Positions 1 to 16,471 of a stretch of 64,000 bases of DNA are shown here, in pieces; position 1 is the first letter of the stretch, and every line of letters starts with the position of its first letter. The stretch is from Actinia tenebrosa (taxonomy: Eukaryota; Cnidaria; Anthozoa; Actiniaria; Actiniidae): NCBI RefSeq assembly GCF_009602425.1, contig NW_022261461.1, positions 10,526-74,525 on the forward strand, given 5' to 3'. The notes below the pieces were generated by a model. That model was not told where the DNA came from and ran no database searches. It saw nothing but the letters and a program-made list of their open reading frames with translations. A program made the position numbers and the translations under genes.

Positions 1-317
1 GGGGGGGGGCAAAGGGGGGCTGAAGCCCCCTTTCAGCAGAAAAACAAAACAAAACAATACTGAAGAATTATATTTTTCAAAATTGTTTTCCGTTGTGTTG
101 ACGGAAGAAACTCACTTAGCCCTCCCCTCCCCCAAACTCAATTAGCCCCCCCTAAAATTTTGGCTGGGTCTGCCCTTGTACCTGTCCCTCTTTCCTGGGA
201 AGTGGTGCAAATGGGAATACTATTTTGTATATATAGGTGGTTCATCAACAAACGATACAAAAAATCCTCCACCCATGTACAGTCATTAATTCCCAAATGA
301 GTTCCTGCTAGTCACTA
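1..317. repeat. Repeat-like G/C-tract sequence at the window edge
   Basis: The first ~180 bases alternate poly-G and poly-C tracts (for example AGCCCCCCCTAAAATTTTGG and GGCTGGGTCTGCCC), the style of a transposon end. The element is cut by the window edge, so neither its family nor its other end can be given. Bases 181-317 hold nothing recognisable. Confidence 0.3.
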
Positions 318-486
318 CAGGGGTGGAGCCAGGGGTGGTAAAAGGGGTGACTATAGTCACCCCCCTTTTGTTCAAATTTCTCAGTATATTGTTAGTAAAA
401 GTAACCGCCTTTTCCTCAAATTCCTGCTACAGTAAAACCTTTGTGATAGTCACCCCCTTCTACGATTCCTGGATCTGTCCCTATAT
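318..486. mobile_element. Short inverted-repeat element, hAT-like ends
   Basis: The left end reads CAGGGGTGGAGCCAGG and the right end, reverse complemented, reads TAGGGACAGATCCAGG. Inside both ends is a mirrored GGGGGTGACTAT-type block. The CAGGG-type termini suggest a non-autonomous hAT-like MITE. No clean 8-bp target duplication could be fixed, so the family is an inference. Related GGGGCGTAACCAGG-type ends appear near 22.75 kb. Confidence 0.5.
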
Positions 487-1683
487 ATATCAACCAAGTC
501 TGCAAGTATGCATTGGTGGTACAGTACTGACATATACATCACTGCAGCAGTGAACTTACTGCAACATTGGTACAGTTTCTGATAGGTGCTTCCAATTGAT
601 GTAAGTTTGCAGGTTTGAAAGTCCATGGGACACAGGGACTCCATATATATCTCAAGCTACTATTGGTTGCTTCTGACTTACCACTGACATTGAATCTGAA
701 GGTTAGAAATGAGTATCATATATAGAATTGTTATGCACATCAATCCCTTGATTGGATACTTGATATACTGATATATCTTGATATACTGTATGTTTTGAGA
801 AACTCGGCCCCAGTCCCTTGATTATTTTGAATAATATTTTGGGCTTTGCAGACGAGCCTGAGGTTGAGAAGACTTAGTTTAGTCTAATCCAAGTAGTCGA
901 TCGAACATATAGATGCAAACAATTTGCAACAATTAAAGTTAAATTCAATGTTTTGGTTTTCAAAGCCGGCACTTTTCACTACTAGAAGGCTATTTATAGC
1001 CTATTAGTAGCTCATCCAATAGGAACGCAGCATAATTTTGATGATAGACGTACCACTAGTTGGATTTGGATAATCTTCGGCCTCATGGGCTATAATGTCT
1101 TATAGCCCATTAGGGCTTGAGGACTAAATGCTAAATATATTTTATTCTAATGCTATAAGGGTAGAGTTTATAGAACGAAAGTTCGAATTGAAGTAATGTT
1201 ATTAAAATGAGCGTACATTAACGCATTGTTAGGTAGTATATATATATATATAGATAAGTAGTTGAAACACTCCAAACCTCCAACTCTGAAGACTCCATAG
1301 GTTGATAACACCTTCATCTGTAGCATATCGACAATTATCTATCTTAGAACACCACTTAACCGCAGAAACAACACTAAAACACACCACGCCAATGGCTACA
1401 CGTAAGATACGCATCTTATTTAATATAATTAGTGATATAATTTATGTTAATGTATGCTAACTTTTATGTAACCTGGAGGAACGCCTGCTGTTTTTGATGC
1501 TTGGATGAACAGAAAAGAGCAGTTCGTGATATCTTCAGTTCTTATCTCATTTTTTTGCTAAAATAAGCTTTGAAATTTCTCCCGAGGAGCTTTATATGCA
1601 AGGCTTGGAGTACATAGAGTGTTCTTGAAATCGCTGGCTTGTTTTTTTCGAGACAATATTATCTAAATCTCGTGTTGTGGTGA
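487..1683. other. Upstream region of the amine oxidase gene
   Basis: No coding signal is supported. The stretch holds a (TA)n run near 1236-1252. Around 800-1130 there is a repeat-like block in which GGCTATTTATAGCC and GGCTATAATGTCTTATAGCC are locally self-complementary. The promoter of the downstream gene should lie in the last few hundred bases, but no TATA or initiator element can be assigned with confidence. Confidence 0.4.
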
Positions 1684-4600
1684 ATGGCTACCGCAAGTGA
1701 CAATAACAATGGCGATGTGGTCGTAGATGTGGTTGTTATTGGGGCGGGAATTTCTGGTCTTTGTGCAGCTTACGATATTTTAAAAGCGAAAAAAAATGCC
1801 AAAGTTGTCATTTTGGAAGCTAAAGGTAATGTAATTTTTTTGTATTGATGTTGTTTTTAAAAATTTTTTTAAAAGGCCATTTAAAATTTATAGCTGAGAT
1901 TTCCATGTTTTGATCCTATATAATTACGTACATGTTTGACAAGCTGAAGGTTTAGTTTTTTTAGAATAATACATAACTTACGTCAGAAGAAGATGAGGGA
2001 GTTCCATCTAGAGTTGACTTTTATCATGAAATTCATAGAATTTTGCTATACAGTTTGTCATTAAAGATTTATGAATCGTAATAGTTACATAAGTAATGCA
2101 TCTTCATCAAAGTCATAATCATATTCCTATTTTATTTTCCCTATATCACATTAATTTCCTTAAGGTGAGCTATATATTTTTAGTTGTAAATGTAGCAATT
2201 ACTCATAAACTGAACTTGTGAAAAAAATTACAAGCTGTGATGTTTATGTCAGCTTTAATCTGGGCTATGTTTAAATTTGCCAATACTTCTTTTTACATTT
2301 TCCATTCAATGACCACGAATAATAGTTCCAAGTTGAGGCTGGAGTTTCTGCTCAAAACTATATAGTCTTTCATACGTTGGAACTCCAACTTTGACTTGGA
2401 ACTATTATTATATTTGTGTTCACTGAACGGAATTAACTGTAAAATGGAGCATTATGATGTACCTTTATTTGTAAAAGGTTTTCATTTGGTATTTTGTTTT
2501 TCTCTAGATCGAGTAGGAGGGAGATTAGACTCAAGAAAGCTGCAATCTGCCAATGGAGTTGACACATGGGATCTTGGTGGTCAATGGGTAGGAAGGTAAT
2601 TATATAAGATGGCATCAAAAAACAGCTTTGAGCAACAACAGAGATGGGCCCACAGCCCCTTCAAACCCACAACCACCCCACTCCCCGATAAAAAATGAAT
2701 GGTCCGTAATTTACAATTGTGTTCTGTTCTAGTGGTCAAAAAGACATCATGGCTTTAATAGAAGAACTAGGAATGGAAACATACAAGCAGTGGTACGATG
2801 GTGAGAAACTGATCCAGTTGAGTGATGGGAACTTGAAGAAGTATGCTGGTGTCATTCCATCTGTGTCATACCTATCCTTACTTGACATCTACCTTTTGAA
2901 CAATAAAGTAAGTTTTGTTAACCAAATTGGTTATTAAGTAGCTGCATTGTTGGCCAAGGGTAGCATATTATTTATAGTAGTACTATAGTGCTCTAGGGTA
3001 TCAGGTGGGATCCCTAAAGCCTAATGTTTATAGAGTATAGGATGTTATGATAATAACAAATAACCCTTTGCCAAGTGTAATGATTATTATAATGCTTAGA
3101 TATTTCAATGTTTGTTTGTCAGATAGAGAAGATGTGCTCTCAGGTACCTCTAGATGATCCCGGAAAATGTCCACATGCAGATGAATGGGATGGCATGACC
3201 GTGGAGTCTTGGGCAAAACAAAGTGCATGGAGCCAAGGTTTATATAATAATGATAATAATAGGTCTCTTTATCTTGGGTGTAATGTTTTCCCATTTCCAA
3301 TCCCAGGCTAGTTATTCTCTTGAGAATCAGATTCTCTACTTTAGATGCAATTGTATTCATGCTCAGGTGTCTTTTCTCATGTGCCATTGTTAAACAAAGA
3401 AATAATGCTCTAGGGAATGACACTTGGTCTGAAATTGGTCAAACATTACCCTCAAAACATTACCCACAGCTAACAAGGCCTATTATAGGCCTTTTTAATA
3501 AATCCCACAATGCAAAATCAAAATGAATTTGGCCAAGAAAATCCAACTTAAAGTTTATGCAAATGAACACAGTTTTGTATCATATTTACAACACTCTTCA
3601 CGGTCATGATTTCTGTTGTGTTTTCCTCATTTATTATTCATGAGTTTGATAATAGGATTTACAGTATAATCAACCCAAATTCTGTTCTTATGAGAAAAGT
3701 TTAAATTTGTTTCCAATATTTAATTTAATTCTATTGCAGCAAGTATTGAAATGATTGAAATAGCAGTTGGTTGTGTTTTTGGTGTGACTATGGCTCAAAT
3801 GTCACTGCTCTACTTCTTACATTACATCAATAGTTGTGGAGGATGGAGTGTGTTAGTAGAATCTGGAATGAAGGGTGGTGCACAAGAGTTCAAGATTAAG
3901 GTATGTTTCATGGAGTATTAGCTAATAATAATAAATAATACTGATAATAATAATAATGATAATAATAATAATGATAATAATTTCTTTTTGTTATGACAAA
4001 CAAAGCCAAAACCTACACATAAAGCATATCATATAAACACTGACATGATTTGTTTTTGAAGCTCAGATGTTTTTTAAGAAAAAATAGCTTTCCATCTCTA
4101 ATGCTTTGTATTGGTTGATTTAAGGATGGTGCACATAACATAACTTTGGTTTTGGCAGAAAGAATTGGATGGAAAAGAATAAGACTTTGTCAACCAGTTG
4201 CATCAGTCAATCAGGTAACTTGAACTAGTTATTGACTGCTTACTGTGAGTCATCACAGCTACATGTTCTTCTCACAATAGACCTTTTGATAGTTCAATAA
4301 GCAAGGTGTATATTTGTCAAACCTTAGTGTAAACAACATTGACAGTATACTGCATGATGGTCACAAACAAGTATACCCAATGTAGACCAGAATGCACCTT
4401 GTTTGTGTAAGGCATGATGGACAATAGATGTTTGTACCCAAGTTAGACCAGAATGCACTGTGCTTGGGTATTGCATTTGTAATGACCAATAGATATTAGT
4501 ACCCAACGTAGACCAGAATGCACCTAGCTTGTGTAATGCATGATGGGCAATATATGTTTGTACCCAAGTGTCAATGTTTTAATGCATGATGGAAAATACT

Positions 4601-7587
4601 ATGTTTGTACCCAAGTTAGACCAAAATGCACCTTGCTTATTGGACTCAGAAAATGTCACTATAATAATGGACTTATTATTCACTTCAAATGATGGGGGTC
4701 ATCATCATTACTACCAGTATAATTGTCATCATCATTACCACTACTGCCAAGGGATATAATAACTATACTATATAATAATTTTGTTAGAAAAACTATGTAT
4801 TATTATAGACCACAGATAACACAGTCGTAAGAACATGCAAGGGTGAGAGTTATGTGGCCAAGTATGTCATCCTAGCTATACCACCACGTTTGGCAAGTAA
4901 GACAGTCTTTCCTAAATCTTTTTTGTTTTTCCTTTCAATTTAATTTTTCCCCTTTTCTTACAATTTTTATTGCCTCATTTATCAACTTTAACATTTATTT
5001 TCTTTTATTGCTTATTTCTTGATTTACAATATCAATACTTTGTCTTTTCCAAAAACTAGCAATTTGTTTCTAATAGACAGAATAGAGTTTACTCCAAGAC
5101 TGCCATACAACAAGCAGAGAGCCATAGAAAACCTGATTCCTTCTCACCTAACAAAGTTTATTGTTACCTATCGCACTGCATTTTGGCGTAAGAATGGACT
5201 TTCGGGTGAAGCAGCTCATTTTATGGGAAAGCATTATTGTGAGGAAAATCCTGTGGCTTTGACTTTTGATGCTTCAACCAGCACCGGAAGCCCAGCTATT
5301 CTTGGGTTCATCCCATCTTATGCCGCTGCAATATGGAGTGAAAAACCTGTAAGTCAATTATAAGCACCAGTTACTAGTAAGATCAGTGTTGATCGAAAAG
5401 ATTAATGATGCTTTTATTGCATGTTCTGATGTTGGCTGCTACTGGTGCTGATCAGGTCTCAAAATAATTTCCACAGTCATGATCAACAGGCAATAACTGG
5501 CCAAAAGAGACACTTGTGCAAACATACAACTCTTGTTTTACAAGGGTAGCACATAATAGCTAGTGGCTAACAAACCTGTGGCCCTTATTCCATAATTGAA
5601 TTGGAATTTAGCAGTTGATCTTTGCGGAGAGGGGAAACCCAGAGAACCCGAGAAAAAACCCTAAAGCTTGGGAAAGAACCAACTAGAAACTTTACTGACA
5701 TATGACTGTGAGCCTGCCACTAGGACTTGAACCTGAGCTGCATTGATGAGCGACCAGCTCTCTTACCCACTAGGCCACCTGTGCTTCCCATCCTTCCCAT
5801 CCCATACGTCAGAACAGTCCTGTCCTCTTGACTTGTCACACTGATTGGTCACATGTTGATCTTTCTGATGATGCACTGGTCATCATGTCAGGTTATTGAG
5901 CAGCTGTCTTTTTTAGCCAGTTGAGGAAAAACGTACCTCAAAAAGTGTTATTTTGTTATCCATTCTTCTAAGCATTAGGAACGTTTTTGTATGCATATGA
6001 CTGTGAAAAGCTCAGTGCTGTTACTGGCCTTGTAATGTGATTGGTCTGGGATATGCCTTACTGTGTTATGACTGGGTTCATGCCACAAGCTGTGCATGCA
6101 TGCATGAAACAAGTGGATGTTTGAACTCTCTAGTTATATCTTATATTTTGCGCTGCTAATGCACCACCTCTCACCAATGCCACCTGAGTTTGAGCTTTGC
6201 CGTGTGTGGTTTCGTATGTGAGTAGAGTTGTTAGTTGGTTCTCTCCTATGTTTGGGGGTTCTCCGGGTTCTCTGGTTTTCCTCCCTCCTCTAAAATCAAC
6301 TACTAAATTCCAATTCGATCTTTGGGCTTTCACCTAGCATGAATCTAATGGTTCTGTTTGTGATTGTCCGCTCTATTATTACAGACAAAACTGGTAGATA
6401 TTTATTTTATTTTTAGGAAGATGAAAAGAAAGCTGCCATAATCAAAACTCTCACCAAATACTTTGGCCCTGAAGCAGAAACTCCTTTGGACTGTGCTATA
6501 AAGGTGCATCTATCTATTTGTTTGTTTATCCATCCATCCTTGCACTTGTTTTTCCATCCATTAATTTTGTTGTCCATCCTTCTATCTCTTCATCCATCCC
6601 TTCATCCAACTATCCATCCATCCATCTGTCTGTCTATACATGAACCATCCCTCTAGCTTTGCATTATCCCTTCAGACATTTAGCTGTTTGTTCAACAACT
6701 TCATCAACCCTCCTATCTATATATATCTACTCAGGCATCCATTATAACATTTTTAACCTGGTTTCCTTCAGGACTGGTCACATGAGGAGTGGAATGGAGG
6801 ATGCCCTGTAGATATCATGGTTCCTGGTGCTATTACTAACTATGGTGACTGTCTTCATGAACCATTCCAAAGGTTAGCAAACTTACATATGAGCAATAGA
6901 GCAGTTTTTGCATTTAGTGGGAAATGATATGGTAGCTATAGCAGTACTACTGTGTAAGTTGTGATTGAATGATTGGATCAAATACACTGGTCCTTTCTAG
7001 ATGAATTGAGAACAGGTTTTGAGCCATACCAATTTGAACATTTCTGAATGGAAAGGTTCTATTAGAAAATGTTTTCAAGGCATTCAAATTTAAATGTTTG
7101 TTCTTGGAAAACCTGTAGTGAGAAAGAATTTTTAAATTTTTTGGATGAACATTTTTTTTGAGACATGAATTAGAACTAAAAACTTAGGTCCAGAATGTAG
7201 TAACAAGACATTTTTAAACATAAATAACACTTATGTGGGGGGTCCAGGGGTGGTGACTTGTCCGTCCCATTTTCCACAAAAATAAAATTTCACTCCACTT
7301 ACTTCTTGAAAGCTCTCAATTTGAGATGCATTGCATTTTTCTACCTTTTATGGGTTTCCTGTGGTACTGGCATAAGGTCAGGCACCTGTCTTTTAAAAAC
7401 CTTGGATCCACCTGATCCTTTAGTGTTTAGGTTGAACCATTTTACTTAAGCTGTTTACTTTCATTTAAGGCTTCACTGGGCAGGAACAGAAAGTTCATCT
7501 GTTCACAGAGGATACATGAGTGGAGCAGTGAATTCAGGTCACAGAGCTGCAAGTGAAGTACTTAAAAGACTGACATCTGACATCTGA
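1684..7587 (+). CDS. Flavin-containing amine oxidase, monoamine-oxidase-like
   Basis: Predicted FAD enzyme that oxidises amines to aldehydes with release of H2O2. Eleven exons (1684-1825, 2508-2595, 2733-2907, 3123-3237, 3740-3900, 4125-4214, 4809-4896, 5077-5348, 6417-6503, 6772-6872, 7470-7587), all GT-AG, join in frame to 478 residues. The N-terminus has the dinucleotide-binding motif VVIGAGISG (residues 17-25), then RVGGR and DLGGQWVG. The C-terminal flavin motif NGGC aligns Cys417 with the covalent FAD cysteine of MAO-A/B, and WAGTE precedes GYMSGAV with a cage-like Tyr455. The residue after Cys417 is Pro where MAO has Tyr, so one wall of the aromatic cage appears lost. The protein stops just after the SEVLKRL helix, so it lacks the outer-mitochondrial-membrane tail of vertebrate MAO and is probably soluble. 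Substrate is unknown; a polyamine or another amine is possible. Confidence 0.88.
2293..2450. mobile_element. MITE copy in oxidase intron 1
   Basis: An inverted-repeat element. Its ends read TTTACATTTTCCATTCAATG and, mirrored, CACTGAACGGAATTAACTG. Internal blocks GTTCCAAGTTGAGG and CCAACTTTGACTTGGAAC are also mirrored. A second copy with the same architecture lies at about 28309-28437 in the acyl-CoA dehydrogenase gene. No protein is encoded. Superfamily not assigned. Confidence 0.6.
3300..3700. repeat. Dispersed repeat, copy A (oxidase intron 4)
   Basis: The block TAATGCTCTAGGGAATGACA recurs in similar form near 59.08 kb. The block TTAAAGTTTATGCAAATGAA, followed by GTCATGATTTCT, recurs near 41.71 kb. 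Together with a piece near 61.9 kb, these form a dispersed family that no gene explains. The second block contains an octamer-like ATGCAAAT, whose function is not known here. Confidence 0.5.
3922..3982. repeat. AAT/GAT trinucleotide microsatellite
   Basis: An interrupted (AAT/GAT)n tract lies just inside intron 5 of the oxidase gene. It is simple sequence with no visible function. Confidence 0.8.
4320..4645. repeat. Minisatellite, ~60-bp unit, about five degenerate copies
   Basis: Within intron 6 of the oxidase gene, a unit containing GCATGATGG, ATGTTTGTACCCAA, TTAGACCAGAATGCACC and CTTGTGTAA repeats head to tail roughly five times. The copies vary by substitution and by length. It is noncoding. 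Confidence 0.75.
5596..5792 (-). mobile_element. tRNA-derived SINE, near full length
   Basis: On the minus strand this begins with a tRNA-like head. An A-box-like TGGCCTAGTGGG is followed ~30 bases later by a B-box-like GGTTCAAGTCC. The body then runs to a tail containing GTTCTCTGGG and CTAAATTCCAATTC-like sequence. Partial or full relatives lie at about 6130, 26757, 30418, 39960, 51525 and 60905. This copy sits in intron 8 of the oxidase gene, about 340 bases from an opposite-orientation copy. The polymerase III boxes are read directly; the SINE assignment follows from them plus the copy number. Confidence 0.75.
6130..6352 (+). mobile_element. tRNA-derived SINE, opposite-orientation copy
   Basis: Same family as the copy at 5596-5792, in the other orientation and more diverged in its head. 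The body motifs TTCTCCGGGTTCTCTGG and AAATCAACTACTAAATTCC are clear. The pair could form a hairpin in the intron 8 transcript. Confidence 0.7.
6505..6660. repeat. CATC-rich simple repeat
   Basis: A degenerate (CATC/TATC)n tract in intron 9 of the oxidase gene. Simple sequence only. Confidence 0.75.
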
Positions 7588-10178
7588 TTCTACGTTATGG
7601 CATGTTAATAACTTGACAGTTAAATTCAATGATCATTGGACAGTCATTTATTGCAACAGCTGTTTGTTTCTCCTGGCCTTTTGTTGTGCACAAATCTCCC
7701 CTCTCTTCAACCATAAGATAACAATTAATATGAAACCCTTTTTTCCAAGACTTGGCCTACCTCAATGGCTATTATTATATGACAATTAGACAGCAACTGA
7801 ATGACTGACAGATGGTCATTATGACTGTCAACATGTGAGCTTTAAATGATTTGTTTTGAATCGTGGGATTGTAACATTTGGGGGGGGGGGGGGTGAACCA
7901 GATAGGTGCCGTTACTGATAGACCAATAGTAAGAAACCAATTAATGCAAAATGCAGGGCTTTAAACTAGACATAAACATTCTAATAATGTGATTGGTTAA
8001 GAGCAGTGCTGTTAACCAATAACTCAGCTGAAAAAAGTAAATTGCCCTGCAGTGTAAATGTGTAAATGATTTTTTATGAGTAATCATATGGTTTCTCATT
8101 CAATTTGAAATTAATTTTCACTTGGTTTTTTCAAAGAGCTTGATGTGCTATTTTGAAGTTCTTTAAAGACCTACTCATGCACATTTATTGCACTTGAAAC
8201 CGTATCATTACCTATACTTATATACTTAAGTATATCAAAGTAATTTTAATTTCTTTTTATATGTTCAAAAATATCACACATGCACTGAATAAGTTGCTCA
8301 TCACATAAGTACCGTGGAAATTCCGGGCAGGTATAAAATATGGGGGAAATATGATTATTTAAAGGAGTACGGAATTTGTAAATGGTTAATTTGGAGCTTG
8401 GTGTCTTATACTTGCCAAATAATACAATTAATTTATGATCACGCTTTATAATATTATAGTTTAGTTATTTTTATATCAAATGATATTTTAGTTTTTGTAG
8501 ATTAAAGTTAATTGTAACTTATGATATATATTATATGAGGCTAAAGATATAGAAATAATTGCTTGCTGTGCAGTCTTGGGAGTTTCTCCTTCCCTTATTT
8601 ACAGAGATAGAGTACCATTAGCCTCGTACTGTACACAGACGTTCTTAGGCCAGATCATCACGCAAGGAGAGAAACAACCCTAATAACGTCTGGGAGAAAC
8701 CTTCTCTTTCATCTGGCAAATAATCATGGCAGTTTGAAGGCACGTTAGCAGGTTTAAGCTAAAACTATAAAATAATTCAGCTTTTGATCTGGTTTTTTTT
8801 TTTTTTTTTGTGATTAAGGTTTTTAAACGAAACCATTTTTGTTTGAAAAATATATTAATATGCAAAAAGTGTAAATCTGTTTGGACTACAGCAAATGCTA
8901 GACATCTTTTGCTTTAAATAGATTTTTAAAAATTGAGAAAATTATGAAAAGTAATTATGCAAAGATTATGATTAACATTAATGAAAAAATAGTTTAATTA
9001 ATATTGGCAATGGCAAGTTTAGGACTTAATTGAATTGAATTAATTATAAAATTATACACATCCATAACATTTGAAATTTTTTATTGTTTAATAAAATACC
9101 GGTAAAGAAACAAATAAATCAGAATTGTTTGTCAATAATAAACATTTTATTCATCACAGTAAATAAGAAATATTATGACACACACACTTAATGTATACTA
9201 ACTAGCTTGATCAATAACATTTACCTTTTTCCCAAATTTGTCACAGTTCTACATGATCTAGTATATAGAGTCGAAGGCATAGGGTCCGATATAAGTAATG
9301 GTTCTAGAATGGGGTTGATGTGAACTAGCTTTACCCTTAGGCAATAATAACAGTAAATTAACACAAGCAATAAACCATACAGTCAATGACTGATATATTA
9401 ATATAAAGTGTTTGTCAGCTAGGTTTATGACTGTATATTATCAGGATTTAACTCAGTAATATGGCAACTTAAACAGGTATTTAGTTAAAAACTGTTGCTA
9501 ATTTTGGGAATGTAGTTACTGCACACCTAGTTGAGTATAAGACAGAATCCTTTTTTTTTTTTTGCACTTGCATTACAGTCTTCTGTTATATAAATTCTTC
9601 TTTATATAATAACATGGTTAATGGTGATCAACCCTACTTTACGTTGCTGTTAGTATGTAAAGTAGGATCAAATCTTGTTAAATTAATTCAAACAAAAATT
9701 CCACAGTAAATCACAAAACTATTGTATTACCACAAGTATCTAGACTTTGCTCGTCACTACTTTCAATGTTCTCATGTTTGCCAGGGTACCTTTGCCAGTA
9801 TAACTTGTTCCACATCTTCAAAGGTTGATATGAAAGTCAGTCAAGCCTTTGAACAATAAATACTTGACATACATTGCCTCGTACAGACAACATCCCAGCA
9901 ATAAACTCTTTCAGAGAGGTACAGTATGCACATTCTTCTTGTAACAGAGTTGATGTTACCCAGTAGATATAAGACTTTCTTGTTTTATGAGATGAATCTG
10001 AACCTGATATTTTGTCTGTCAATGTACAGAGTTATTCAACATTGAACATTAACAGAGAAAGATATAAGATGGTTGTGATCCAGCACTTTAGTTGTGAAAA
10101 TACATGTAGCTTGCAAAAGAACAGCTTATGTGTGAGCTGTTTGCCAATGATGTTCAATACTATTATTATTAAGCACAC
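7588..10178. other. Convergent intergenic region between oxidase and PSMC5
   Basis: The two genes converge here, so both 3' untranslated regions should lie in this stretch. A poly-G run (about 7880-7893) and two poly-T runs (about 8792-8809 and 9550-9563) are present. A TTTATT near 9144 could be the AATAAA signal of the minus-strand gene, but it would imply a ~1 kb 3' UTR. No other gene is supported. Confidence 0.5.
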
Positions 10179-14776
<4,598 letters not shown>

Positions 14777-14780
14777 CTTG

Positions 14781-15207
14781 GAATGACTCGGTAAAAACTG
14801 ACACCTTCCCAGCATGCAACTCACCATTGACGACGAACATAACCAGGGCATCATGGGAAATAATACCAACCACAGGCAGCCCAACCAGATGAAGATGATT
14901 AACTCCTTTTCTATCGACATGTATCGAGTAATTGATATGTTAAGATGATGTGAGAAAATAGATAGCGTTCTATTGCGTTTTTGATTTTTGAATTTTAAAT
15001 TATTTTGTGCGAACTTTGGATCCACCATTTTTTTTCGGCAATTACTTTTTTAAGATGGCAATATTCAAACAAAGCAACTGCAACGTATCATCAATAAAAA
15101 ATAACAGCATCCTCTAAAATATTTGCAACATTCAATTATATTTTATTTGATCCGTCTTAACAGTCTCAAACCCTAAAATTCTACAGTAAAATCGCTCAAC
15201 CAGCGGT
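14781..15207. other. PSMC5 upstream region
   Basis: Contains the presumed PSMC5 promoter, transcribed leftward, and AT-rich sequence up to the TTAA target of the next transposon. No further gene is seen. AAGATGGCAATATTC near 15052 is a second ATGGC-type site, but it opens no useful reading frame. Confidence 0.4.
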
Positions 15208-15211
15208 TTAA

Positions 15212-16227
15212 GAGCGACTGTCCACTAATATCGAGCAAGGTGCGGCAACAGTGAAAAATCGATTTTCTTTATTTTTGGTCCAGAGTTAGGTATTAGTGAG
15301 TAAGTAAACGTGGTGGGTTTTATTTCTTCAAAAAAAAAATTATCGCTGAGAAAAATCGAAAAACCGGTCCGTCGGATCTCGGGCTCAAGACGGCTAGAAA
15401 TGAAAGCCATTTTAGGGGTGTCTTTAACGTTATCCTGTAAAGTCGCAACACATTTTTCAACCTTTTAAAATTGAGATATTCGTTCTTCAACTATTCTTGA
15501 ACATTTTCAAGCAATTTTAGGCTCATGGGTTAATTATTTATTTTTTTAGAGGTCCGTCAAACTCGCTATAATTTCCGTCTTCAACAACTTCGCTCCGGCA
15601 CACAATTTCAAAAAATACATTCTACATGTGGTATAATTCAGAATCTTTCAAAACTTCGGATTCTAAGCAANTTAATATGGATCTTAAAAGTTCCATCAAA
15701 ATTAGTTTGGGGAAATTTCCACAGCGGTCCAAACAAGCGATTGAATAATGCTGGTTTTTAGAAGAATCCGCCCCGTGACTTGAAAACATCGTGTTTGGAG
15801 CCTTTGAAATTAGGGCAAAAATCAGTCTATAATTTTGCTAAAACGGACAGGTTTTAATTTCCAACGACTTTCTAAGTGTTTCTTTGAGTGAACTTCAAAA
15901 TATCAAAGCTTAAGAATCGAGATTTCCTTTTATTTACTTTGAGTGAGAACTACCCAGTTTCTAATTAGCATAGTGCTTTCAACGAGTAGATTTCAAAATA
16001 TGTTTTTTGATCTGAAAACACTCCTACAATTCGACTAATTTCAAAGCAATATTACAGAAAGACGCTTCCTACTTGCTTTACATGTTTTCTTGCTGGTTCT
16101 AAACAGTTTTACTTCCATTTTTAGAAACTGAGTTGTAATACGTTATCGGAACTTGGGATCAGTACTATTGATTGCGTGACCTATCGTCCCGTGGGGGGAA
16201 GGAGTAGGTGTGAAAAGCTAAATATAG
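15212..16227 (+). repeat. Left terminal inverted repeat (1016 bp)
   Basis: Pairs with 18603-19627. The outer end is GAGCGACTGTCCACTAATAT. The inner end, GTGTGAAAAGCTAAATATAG, is followed by unrelated sequence. An N at 15671 matches an N at the mirrored place (19159) in the other arm. That suggests the assembler treated the two arms as one sequence. Confidence 0.85.
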
Positions 16228-16243
16228 GCCTACATATTTTTTG

Positions 16244-16345
16244 CTGGTTTTCATGGTTGGCCGGTGTTTTCATAGTTGGCCGGTGTTTTCTTGGTTCGCC
16301 GGTGTTTTCTTGGTTGGGCGGTCTTAACTTTCTTGTTGGCCGACC
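16244..16345. repeat. Short minisatellite inside the transposon
   Basis: About four copies of a ~20-bp unit of the form GGTGTTTTCTTGGTTGGCC follow the left arm. A mirrored piece, GGCCGACCAAGAAAACCAGC, closes the block, so it can fold back. It is noncoding. Confidence 0.7.
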
Positions 16346-16471
16346 AAGAAAACCAGCAACTCCATTTTGAGTTCTACATATAAAATTAAACCAAATCGGT
16401 GCGGTTTTCCTCGTTTCTAATTCATTCCATCCAAAGAGAGTAATAAATAGTAACTGCCGAATATTCTGCCA

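Noticed and set aside
4320-4645. CRISPR-like spaced repeat
   Set aside because: Repeats are degenerate, directly adjoining and inside a eukaryotic intron. It is an ordinary minisatellite.
15225-15410. MAFISSRLEPEIRRTGF frame, present in both arms (also 19420-19614)
   Set aside because: It is part of the transposon's inverted arms and shows no domain. Duplication explains its presence twice.
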